Assembly: GCA_041831635.1 (NCBI GenBank)
Contig: JBHASY010000043.1
Coordinates: 1-12,150 of the forward strand
Length of the DNA stretch: 12,150 nucleotides
Source of the DNA: Acetoanaerobium sp041831635
GTDB taxonomy: Bacteria; Bacillota; Clostridia; Peptostreptococcales; Filifactoraceae
Direction: 5' to 3'
The notes beneath the pieces are model-generated. The model did not search any database and was not told where the DNA came from. It saw nothing but the letters and a program-made list of their open reading frames with translations. This document shows, one piece after another, positions 4,869 to 11,627 of this stretch (position 1 is its first letter; every line of letters starts with the position of its first letter). The translations under genes were made by a program, and so were the position numbers.

Positions 4869-6971
4869 ATGGCTGAATTTATAGCTGGATTAAAAAGAAC
4901 GGTATATTGCAACGTACTTAGAGAAAAGGATATAGACACGCAGCAAACAGTGATGGGCTGGGTGCAAAGAAGAAGAGATCTTGGCGGAGTAATATTTTTG
5001 GATTTAAGAGATAAAACAGGAATCATACAAGTGGTAATAGATGCAAAAAATGTGTCAAAAGAAGATTTTGAAAAAGCTGAGGGAATAAGAAGTGAGTATG
5101 TAGTTGCTATCAAAGGACTAGTGGAAAAAAGAGATGAGGACACTATAAATCCTAATTTAGAAACAGGAACTATAGATATAAGGGCAAAGGAAGTAAGAAT
5201 ATTATCAAAGGCAAAAACTCCTCCGTTTATGATAGAAGATGCAGGCTCTGTAAAAGAGGAATTAAGACTTACTCATAGATATTTAGACCTTAGAAGACCT
5301 GCTATGCTGGAGAATTTAAAAATAAGACAACAGGTTATTTCTACAGTTAGAAACTATCTAATAGAAAAAGATTTCCTGGAAGTTGAAACTCCTATACTTA
5401 CTAAGAGTACTCCCGAGGGAGCGAGGGATTTTCTGGTGCCAAGCAGAATGGACAAAGGTTCGTTTTATGCCCTGCCTCAATCTCCTCAAATTTATAAACA
5501 GTTACTAATGGTAGGGGGAGTAGACAAATATTTTCAGGTAGCAAAATGTTTTAGAGATGAGGATTTAAGAGCGGACAGACAGCCTGAGTTTACACAACTT
5601 GATATGGAACTTTCGTTTGTAGATGAAGAAGATGTAATAGAACTTTTGGAGAGCCTGTTTAGCAAGATAGGGCAAGATATACTAAAGAAGGAGTTTAAAA
5701 CACCATTTAAAAGACTGACTTATGATGAGGCAATGTCTTTATACGGTTCTGACAAGCCTGATGCAAGGTTCGGATTTGAAATGGTGGATTTGACAGATAT
5801 AGCAAAGACCTGTAGCTTTGAAGTTTTCTCTAAGGTTGCAAAATCAGGCGGCATAGTAAAAGCTATAAATGTAAAAGGCGGAGACAGATTTACAAGAACA
5901 CAAATAGAGGAACTGACTGAAAAAACATTAAGCTACGGTGGAAAGGGTATGGCGTGGATAGCTATAGGCAAAGACGGCGAACTTAAATCCGTGCTTACTA
6001 AATTCTTCAAAAAAGAAGAGATGGATGCTATTTTGGCTAAAATGCAGGCTGAGGCAGGGGATTTAATCATATTTTGTGCCGACAGGAAAGAAGCTGTTTA
6101 CAAGATACTTGGAAATCTCAGACTGGACGCCGGAGATATGCTCGGACTTAGAAAGAAAGATAAATTTGAATTTTTAGTAGTGACAGACTTTCCTCTTCTT
6201 GAGTGGTCTGAAGAAGAAAAACGCTATGTAGCAATGCATCACCCGTTTACTATGCCAAAAGACGAAGATTTTGAACTTATGGATAAAGAGCCGGCAAAGG
6301 TAAGAGCAAAATCCTATGATATAGTGTTAAACGGAGTGGAGCTGGGAAGCGGAAGTATAAGAATACACGAGCAGGAATTACAAGCGAAGATGTTTTCTTT
6401 ACTTGGTTTTAGTGAGCAAGAGGCGAAAGAGCGTTTCGGGTTTATTCTGGAGGCTTTTGAATATGGAACTCCACCTCACGGAGGATTTGCATTTGGAATA
6501 GACAGACTTGTAATGCTTCTTACAGGAGCGTCGTCTATCAGAGAAGTAATAGCTTTTCCTAAGATGAGAGACGGCTCTTGCGTGATGATAAGCTCTCCGT
6601 CTGCGGTAAGTGACAATCAGCTGAGCGAACTTGAACTTTATACGAAATCTCAAGGAGCAGTAATTAGAAAGTCAGAATCAAAACAGTCTGTTACAAGGGA
6701 AACTATAGAGTATGTAGCTGATTTGGCGAGGATACATTTGGACGAATCGGAAAAAGTCAGCCTAAGTGAGGATTTGACTAATATCATAGCTTTTGCCGAT
6801 GAACTTTCAAAGCTCGATACCTCAGATGTTTTGCCACTGGACCATATACTTCCTGTGAACAATGTGTTTAGAGAAGATGAGGTAGAAGACTCTTACGATA
6901 GAGATGAACTTCTGAAAAATGCTAAAACGAAGAAAGACGGCTGTTTCTTTGTTTCTCAAATCATAGAATAG
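4869..6971 (+). CDS. aspS-gatC: Aspartyl-tRNA synthetase fused to GatC
   Basis: One 700-residue frame joins two normally separate proteins. Residues 1-592 are a bacterial-type AspRS: anticodon-binding OB fold (about 1-107, GWVQRRRDLGG at 30-40), class II motif 1 region (LTHRYLDLRRP, 134-144), motif 2 (FRDEDLRADRQPEFTQ, 228-243), the bacterial GAD insertion (about 290-420) and motif 3 (GFAFGIDRL, 539-547). Residues about 607-700 are a full GatC: VTRETIEYVADLARIHL, then LDHILPVNNVFREDEV (657-672) and the ending DGCFFVSQII. The linker (593-606) is polar and holds no ATG, GTG or TTG for separate translation of GatC, so the fusion is genuine in this sequence. AspRS makes Asp-tRNA; GatC wraps the GatA-GatB interface of the amidotransferase. 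AAGGAGG (4856-4862) fixes the start. gatA follows after 9 bases. Confidence 0.96.
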   Translation: MAEFIAGLKRTVYCNVLREKDIDTQQTVMGWVQRRRDLGGVIFLDLRDKTGIIQVVIDAKNVSKEDFEKAEGIRSEYVVAIKGLVEKRDEDTINPNLETGTIDIRAKEVRILSKAKTPPFMIEDAGSVKEELRLTHRYLDLRRPAMLENLKIRQQVISTVRNYLIEKDFLEVETPILTKSTPEGARDFLVPSRMDKGSFYALPQSPQIYKQLLMVGGVDKYFQVAKCFRDEDLRADRQPEFTQLDMELSFVDEEDVIELLESLFSKIGQDILKKEFKTPFKRLTYDEAMSLYGSDKPDARFGFEMVDLTDIAKTCSFEVFSKVAKSGGIVKAINVKGGDRFTRTQIEELTEKTLSYGGKGMAWIAIGKDGELKSVLTKFFKKEEMDAILAKMQAEAGDLIIFCADRKEAVYKILGNLRLDAGDMLGLRKKDKFEFLVVTDFPLLEWSEEEKRYVAMHHPFTMPKDEDFELMDKEPAKVRAKSYDIVLNGVELGSGSIRIHEQELQAKMFSLLGFSEQEAKERFGFILEAFEYGTPPHGGFAFGIDRLVMLLTGASSIREVIAFPKMRDGSCVMISSPSAVSDNQLSELELYTKSQGAVIRKSESKQSVTRETIEYVADLARIHLDESEKVSLSEDLTNIIAFADELSKLDTSDVLPLDHILPVNNVFREDEVEDSYDRDELLKNAKTKKDGCFFVSQIIE

Positions 6972-6980
6972 AGGTGGATT

Positions 6981-8456
6981 ATGAAGACCAAAATCGTAGA
7001 TATGTCGATAAAAGAACTTGAAACGGCGTTAAATAAAAGCGAAGTATCAAGTGTTGATATAGCTAAAGCATATTTAGAGCAGATAGAAAAAGTAGATGAT
7101 ACAATAGGTGCGTACTTATATGTGAACAAAGAGGCTGTAAAGCAGGCAGAGAAGATAGATGTAAAGAGAAAAAACGGTGAAAAATTAGGAAGATTGGCAG
7201 GTATTCCTATAGCTGTAAAGGATAATATGTGTACTGTAGATATGCCTACTACCTGTGCATCTAAGATGATGAAAGATTATATGTCGCCATTTGACGCACA
7301 GGTAGTGAAAAAGCTGAAATCCGAGGATGCGATATTACTTGGAAAAGTGAACTTGGACGAGTTTGCAATGGGAGGATCTACTGAAAACTCTTATTATAAA
7401 ATCACTACAAATCCTCACGATATTTCGAGAGTTCCGGGGGGGAGTTCAGGAGGCTCCGCTGCCTCAGTAGTATCTAATCAAGCGCTTATGGCATTAGGAT
7501 CTGATACGGGAGGCTCAATAAGACAACCTGCAAGTTTTTGCGGAGCTGTAGGAATAAAACCTACATACGGTTCGGTGTCCAGAAACGGTCTTATAGCCTT
7601 TGCATCATCACTGGACCAAATAGGGCCTATAGCAAGAAATGTCGAAGATACAGCGATATCGCTGGATGTACTTGTGGGATACGATGAAAAGGACAGCACA
7701 AGCGTAAAATTTGAAAAGCCAAGCTATGAAGCAGAGATAAAAAAAGATATAAAAGGAATGAAGATAGCTCTTCCGAGGGAATTTTTCGAGCAGGGAGTTC
7801 AGGAAGATGTAAAGGAAAGCATATTAAAAGCTGCTGAAAAATTTGAAAAACTGGGGGCTATAGTAGATGATGTAAAAATAAAAAATTTAGACTATGCACT
7901 TTCAGCTTACTATATCATTTCATCAGCAGAAGCATCGTCGAACCTTGCAAGATTTGACTCTATCCAATACGGATATAGGACAGATGAATATGAGTCTTTA
8001 GAGGAACTTTACAAGAAATCCAGACAAGAAGGTTTTGGAAAAGAAGTAAAAAGAAGAATTTTGCTTGGAACTTATGCTCTTAGCTCGGGATTTTACGATG
8101 CATATTATAAAAAGGCATTAAAAGTAAGGACCTTGATAAAGCGATCTTATGACGAGATATTTAAAGACTACGATATGATATTGTCTCCTGTAGCACCGAC
8201 TACAGCTTACAAAATAGGAGAAAAACGAACAGACCCGGTAGAAACTTATATGGGAGATATTTATACAGTTCCTATAAATATAGCAGGACTTCCTGCACTT
8301 TCTATGAACTGCGGATTCGACAAAGACAGTCTGCCTGTAGGAATGCAGCTTATCGGAAGAACTTTTTCAGAGGATATTTTGTTAAGAGCGGCTTATAACT
8401 ATGAACAAGCATATAAATCAGAAATTACAAAGACAGGAGGGGTATACGGTGGCTAA
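6981..8456 (+). CDS. gatA: Asp-tRNA(Asn)/Glu-tRNA(Gln) amidotransferase subunit A
   Basis: GatA is the glutaminase subunit of GatCAB: it releases ammonia from glutamine (or asparagine) for amidation of Asp-tRNA(Asn) or Glu-tRNA(Gln). The 491-residue protein is full length and of the amidase-signature family. The Ser-cisSer-Lys triad is visible as Lys80 in GIPIAVKDN, Ser155 in VPGGSSGGSAAS and Ser179 in GSDTGGSIRQPAS; each lies one residue beyond the Staphylococcus aureus positions (79, 154, 178). The C-terminal part carries SPVAPTTAY and the LPVGMQLIGR element typical of GatA. GAGGTGG (6971-6977) begins at the last base of the preceding stop codon, so translation after aspS-gatC is tightly linked. 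Its last 8 bases overlap gatB. Confidence 0.97.
   Translation: MKTKIVDMSIKELETALNKSEVSSVDIAKAYLEQIEKVDDTIGAYLYVNKEAVKQAEKIDVKRKNGEKLGRLAGIPIAVKDNMCTVDMPTTCASKMMKDYMSPFDAQVVKKLKSEDAILLGKVNLDEFAMGGSTENSYYKITTNPHDISRVPGGSSGGSAASVVSNQALMALGSDTGGSIRQPASFCGAVGIKPTYGSVSRNGLIAFASSLDQIGPIARNVEDTAISLDVLVGYDEKDSTSVKFEKPSYEAEIKKDIKGMKIALPREFFEQGVQEDVKESILKAAEKFEKLGAIVDDVKIKNLDYALSAYYIISSAEASSNLARFDSIQYGYRTDEYESLEELYKKSRQEGFGKEVKRRILLGTYALSSGFYDAYYKKALKVRTLIKRSYDEIFKDYDMILSPVAPTTAYKIGEKRTDPVETYMGDIYTVPINIAGLPALSMNCGFDKDSLPVGMQLIGRTFSEDILLRAAYNYEQAYKSEITKTGGVYGG
8435..8440 (+). promoter_or_regulatory. Ribosome binding site that sets a GTG start for gatB
   Basis: AGGAGG lies inside the gatA coding region, 8 bases before GTG 8449-8451. 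An in-frame ATG at 8401 would add 16 residues but lies upstream of this site. The GTG start yields a protein beginning VAKKQYEMVIGLEVH, the family's normal N-terminus. Confidence 0.85.
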
Positions 8457-9876
8457 AAAACAATATGAAATGGTTATCGGACTTGAGGTTCACGTGGAAC
8501 TGGATACAAAAACCAAGATATTTTGCGGATGCAGTACAAAATTCGGAGCAAGTCCAAACACTCAAACCTGTCCTGTTTGTATGGGACTTCCCGGAAGTCT
8601 TCCGGTACTTAATAAAAAAGTAGTAGACTATGCCGTAAAAGCAGGAATAGCTACGAATTGCAGTATTACTGCGAGAGGAAAGCAAGATAGAAAAAACTAT
8701 TTTTATCCGGATTTGGCAAAGGCATATCAGATATCTCAGTATGATTTACCGCTTTGTCACGACGGATATATAGAAATAGAGGAAGAAAATAAAAACTACA
8801 AGATAGGTATAACAAGAATCCATATAGAAGAAGATGCAGGCAAGCTGATCCATACAGACGCAGGCTCGCTAATAGATTATAACAGAGCAGGAGTTCCTCT
8901 TATAGAAATAGTATCTGAACCTGATATAAGAAGTGCTGCCCAAGCCAAAGCTTATCTGCAAAAACTAAGATCTGTAATAATGTATGCAGGGGTATCGGAC
9001 TGTAAGATGAACGAGGGTTCTTTCCGCTGCGATGTCAATTTGTCGGTAAGAGAAAAAGGAAGTGAAACTCTGGGAACACGTACGGAAATGAAAAACTTAA
9101 ACTCTTTTAATTTTGTGGTAAAAGCCATCGAAAGCGAATTCAAAAGACAAGTCGAGGTAATCGAATCAGGAGATGAGGTAATACAAGGAACCAGAAGATG
9201 GGATCAGGAGCAGGGAAAATCTTTTGCTATGAGAACAAAAGAAGATGCCCACGACTACAGATATTTTCCGGATCCTGATCTTGCACCTATAGTGATAACA
9301 AAAGAAAAACTAAACGAAATAAAAAACTCTATAGAGGTTCTCCCTGATGAAAGAAAGAAAATTTATATGGACAGCTATGGACTTACAGCCTATGAAGCCG
9401 ACAGATTAGTATCGGAAAAATTCATAGCAAACTTCTATGAAGAGGCGGTAAAAGCGGGAAATGCAAAACTCGTTGCAAATCTTATGCTAAGTGAAGTATT
9501 CAGACTTCTTAGCAAAGATGAAGAAGCAGAAAAAATTCCTTTTTCAGCCTCAAAACTCGGAGTCCTTGCAAAGCGTATAGATGAAGATGTAATAAGTCAG
9601 AGTATGGCAAAGAAAATAATTGAAATTTTGTGGAGTGGGGACAAAGATGTAGATGAGATAATAGAAAAAGAAGATATGCGTCAAATCACTGATGTGAGAT
9701 TGCTGGAGGATATAATATCCAAAATCATAGCAGAAAATAAAGACATAGTAGACTCATATAAAGCGGGTAAAGACAAGGCATTTCAAGCCTTAGTAGGAAC
9801 TGTGATGAGACAAACAAAAGGCAAGGCAAGCCCTATCTTTACAGCGAAGATTTTGAGCGAGAAAATCGGAGAGTAA
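8449..9876 (+). CDS. gatB: Asp-tRNA(Asn)/Glu-tRNA(Gln) amidotransferase subunit B
   Basis: GatB binds the mischarged tRNA, phosphorylates the acyl side chain with ATP and receives ammonia from GatA. From the GTG start the protein has 475 residues, the usual length. The opening MVIGLEVHVEL (8-18) is the family signature. A zinc site is formed by Cys26, Cys28, Cys41 and Cys44 (CGC and CPVC). The cradle domain shows RKNYFYPDLAKAYQISQYD and NRAGVPLIEIVSEPD. The C-terminal helical/YqeY-like tail, which holds the tRNA elbow, ends near TKGKASP. The gene overlaps gatA by 8 bases with a strong internal ribosome binding site, so the two are translationally coupled, which suits subunits needed in equal amounts. 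A terminator follows about 70 bases later. Confidence 0.97.
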   Translation: MAKKQYEMVIGLEVHVELDTKTKIFCGCSTKFGASPNTQTCPVCMGLPGSLPVLNKKVVDYAVKAGIATNCSITARGKQDRKNYFYPDLAKAYQISQYDLPLCHDGYIEIEEENKNYKIGITRIHIEEDAGKLIHTDAGSLIDYNRAGVPLIEIVSEPDIRSAAQAKAYLQKLRSVIMYAGVSDCKMNEGSFRCDVNLSVREKGSETLGTRTEMKNLNSFNFVVKAIESEFKRQVEVIESGDEVIQGTRRWDQEQGKSFAMRTKEDAHDYRYFPDPDLAPIVITKEKLNEIKNSIEVLPDERKKIYMDSYGLTAYEADRLVSEKFIANFYEEAVKAGNAKLVANLMLSEVFRLLSKDEEAEKIPFSASKLGVLAKRIDEDVISQSMAKKIIEILWSGDKDVDEIIEKEDMRQITDVRLLEDIISKIIAENKDIVDSYKAGKDKAFQALVGTVMRQTKGKASPIFTAKILSEKIGE

Positions 9877-9945
9877 TGGTTTAATTAGGTCATAAGGTCA
9901 TTTTATATATAACAAGTTGGAAAATTGAGGCATAAAGTTTTTAAT

Positions 9946-9990
9946 AAAAGAGCTATAGTTGTTGTAATTACGATAACTAGTGGCTCTTTT
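9946..9990. terminator. Two-way terminator after gatB
   Basis: AAAAGAGC (9946-9953) pairs with GCTCTTTT (9983-9990), and TAGTTGTTG (9956-9964) pairs with CGATAACTA (9971-9979), using two G-T pairs. A or T runs flank both sides. It closes the T-box operon and also lies at the 3' end of the convergent minus-strand gene, whose last codons (9977-9990) form part of the hairpin. Confidence 0.8.
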
Positions 9991-10267
9991 CCTTTTCTGA
10001 TATATCATTTTCTTCGGACTGATTCAGCTTTTCGTTTTTCTCCATCTCGGCAGCCTTAAGGCCGGCTTTGGATAAAAAAATTGCAAGAGAAAATAGAGAT
10101 ATTATTAATAAACCCCTTATTTCAAAGCTTATAGGTAAAACCTTAAGAATCCCGGCAAATAAAAAGATGCTTGTTATACCTTTACCTCTTTCTTTATCAA
10201 CTTTATCAAGTTTATAAGGATAATACAATGCAGGAACTACTAATATACACATTATGATAAAAAGCAT
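9977..10267 (-). CDS. Small three-helix membrane protein (short paralogue)
   Basis: The 96-residue protein has three predicted membrane helices, about 3-18, 31-46 and 52-67, followed by a charged cytoplasmic tail (LSKAGLKAAEMEKNEKLNQ, 65-83). It is a paralogue of the 156-residue protein at 10754-11224. Residues from about 54 to 91 are nearly identical in the two, while the first 50 residues have diverged, keeping only the pattern YPYKLDKVDKER / HYAYKLKKVDEER. The tail stops at EKEKSH and lacks the 15-16-residue repeats of the longer copy. AAGGAGG lies about 7-9 bases before the ATG. I do not recognise the family. Position after a copy of the large protein's C-terminus suggests a partner of that protein, such as an immunity or anchoring protein, but this is inference. 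Confidence 0.7.
   Translation of the reverse strand: MLFIIMCILVVPALYYPYKLDKVDKERGKGITSIFLFAGILKVLPISFEIRGLLIISLFSLAIFLSKAGLKAAEMEKNEKLNQSEENDISEKEKSH
9998..10108 (-). repeat. Repeat R2, downstream copy (membrane-protein tail)
   Basis: This stretch matches 10916-11026 at a constant offset of 918 bases with about six mismatches by eye. It covers the third helix and charged tail of the small membrane proteins. Outside it, the genes' 5' halves are clearly more diverged. Confidence 0.85.
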
Positions 10268-10389
10268 AAAAGTATCCTCCTTTTGAATAATAGGTGGATA
10301 TAAGATTTATCCTACAAATTCTTGCACTATATATTTTATTGTTATAATAAAATCATGGCTTTAAAATTATGAAAATACGTAGTGTAGTT

Positions 10390-10754
10390 TTATTTTTTAG
10401 CCTACTGCCTATTATTCGGGCGAGATTTGTAATCTTTATCTACAGGTTTATCGAGAAATCTTTTATTTTGAGTATCGATATAGCCTTTTTCTACTTTTTC
10501 CATATGTTGGAGTTTCTTTTCGTCCATAGCAGATTTAACGTTTGTGATTATATTTTTAATAGTTTGATTTGAGTTTTCGCCAGCTTGCTTTCTTATGTCT
10601 TTGTTATCTCTCTCGTGAGGCTTAGGAGAGTTTTTGGTATCGTAGATATTTTTATGCTGAGTATCCACTTTAAGGCTTCCGATCTTTATGCCTTGATTTA
10701 TATGATTAGCTCTTGCGTCAGTAATATCCGTAAGGTTTTTGGCAGCCTGTCCTC
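10390..10754 (-). repeat. Repeat R1, downstream copy (large-protein C-terminus)
   Basis: Matches 11263-11627 at an offset of 873 bases. From 10411 to 10754 I count five mismatches, about 98.5% identity; the stretch 10400-10410 around the stop codons differs more. The right boundary is sharp at C10754/C11627. Confidence 0.92.
10402..10754 (-). pseudogene. Orphan C-terminal copy of the large repeat-bearing protein
   Basis: This is a headless duplicate of the last 117 or so residues of the protein at 11275-12150. It reads through the same frame (RGQAAKNLTDITDARAN..., then DTQHKNIYDTKNSPKPHERD...) to a TAG at 10402. Going upstream, the homology stops at 10754, inside the stop codon of the preceding membrane-protein gene, and the frame soon meets a TAG. 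No ATG is available; the only plausible start is a GTG at 10668 without a convincing ribosome binding site. Four of the five base differences within the coding part change residues (Met to Thr, Asn to His, Asn to Asp, Ala to Ser, relative to the upstream copy). It may be dead, or a silent cassette able to recombine with the full gene. Confidence 0.75.
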
Positions 10755-11224
10755 TACGGCTTATTAAGAGATTGATTTTCTAATTCTATTTTACTTTCTT
10801 CTAGCTGATTAAAGGATTTTTCTTCTGATATGACATTACTTTCTTCTAAAAGATTAAGAGATTTCTCTTTTGTTTCAATATTATTTTCTTCTAACAGAGC
10901 AAGAGATTTTTCTTCTGATATATCGTTTTCTTCGGACTGATTCAGCTTTTCGTTTTTCTCCATCTCGGCAGCCTTAAGGCCGGCTTTAGATAGGAAAAGT
11001 GCAAGAGAAAATAGAGATATTATCAATGCACTACTCGTTTCATAACTTATAGGGAAAATTTTAAGTGCCGAAGCAAAAACTACAATACTTCTTATACCCT
11101 CAAATCTTTCTTCGTCGACCTTTTTAAGCTTATAAGCATAATGTATTATGAGTATACCCAATATGAACATTGCAATAATATCTATAGAATCAATCAACAC
11201 AATAACAAACGTAGAATCAATCAT
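10754..11224 (-). CDS. Small three-helix membrane protein with repeat tail
   Basis: The 156-residue protein has hydrophobic segments at about 5-31, 44-60 and 66-79, then a long acidic cytoplasmic tail (80-156) likely to form helix or coiled coil. The tail contains three imperfect tandem repeats: EEKSLALLEENNIETK (104-119), EKSLNLLEESNVISE (120-134) and EKSFNQLEESKIELE (135-149), then a partial NQSLNKP. It is a paralogue of the 96-residue protein at 9977. AGGAGGG lies some 7 bases before the ATG at 11224, and the gene begins 50 bases after the large protein's stop, so the two are probably one transcript. The stop codon sits exactly at the duplication junction. The family is unknown to me; pairing with a large, possibly secreted protein suggests an immunity-like or anchoring role, which is a guess. 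Confidence 0.72.
   Translation of the reverse strand: MIDSTFVIVLIDSIDIIAMFILGILIIHYAYKLKKVDEERFEGIRSIVVFASALKIFPISYETSSALIISLFSLALFLSKAGLKAAEMEKNEKLNQSEENDISEEKSLALLEENNIETKEKSLNLLEESNVISEEKSFNQLEESKIELENQSLNKP
10778..10915 (-). repeat. 45-48-bp tandem repeats encoding the acidic tail
   Basis: Three imperfect in-frame units of 45-48 bases encode E-K-S-[LF]-x-x-L-E-E-[NS]-x-[IV]-x-x-E. They are absent from the short paralogue, whose tail ends where the first unit would begin. Unit length is a multiple of three, so gain or loss of a unit keeps the frame. Confidence 0.85.
10916..11026 (-). repeat. Repeat R2, upstream copy
   Basis: Partner of 9998-10108 (about 95% identical by eye). Lies within the 156-residue membrane-protein gene. 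Confidence 0.85.
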
Positions 11225-11262
11225 AAACTATCCCTCCTTGTCAAACATACGAGGCTATATAC

Positions 11263-11627
11263 TTATTTTTTAGGTTATTGTCTATTATTCGGGCGAGATT
11301 TGTAATCTTTATCTACAGGTTTATCGAGAAATCTTTTATTTTGAGTATCGATATAGCCTTTTTCTACTTTTTCCATATGTTGGAGTTTCTTTTCATCCAT
11401 AGCAGATTTAACGTTTGTGATTATATTTTTAATAGTTTGATTTGCGTTTTCGCCAGCTTGCTTTCTTATGTTTTTGTTATCTCTCTCGTGAGGCTTAGGA
11501 GAGTTTTTGGTATCGTAGATATTTTTATGCTGAGTATCCACTTTAAGGCTTCCGATCTTTATGCCTTGATTTATATTATTAGCTCTTGCGTCAGTAATAT
11601 CCATAAGGTTTTTGGCAGCCTGTCCTC
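11263..11627 (-). repeat. Repeat R1, upstream copy
   Basis: Partner of 10390-10754. Covers the last 117 or so codons of the large protein and about 12 bases after its stop. The upstream copy has TAA, the downstream copy TAG. Confidence 0.92.

Noticed and set aside
8401..8448. ATG 8401 as gatB start
   Set aside because: AGGAGG at 8435-8440 lies after it, and the GTG at 8449 gives the normal GatB N-terminus and length.
10332..10352. Short A+T inverted repeat (ATTTTATT/AATAAAAT) between the cassette copies
   Set aside because: No G or C in the stem and no clear T run; too weak to call a terminator or operator.
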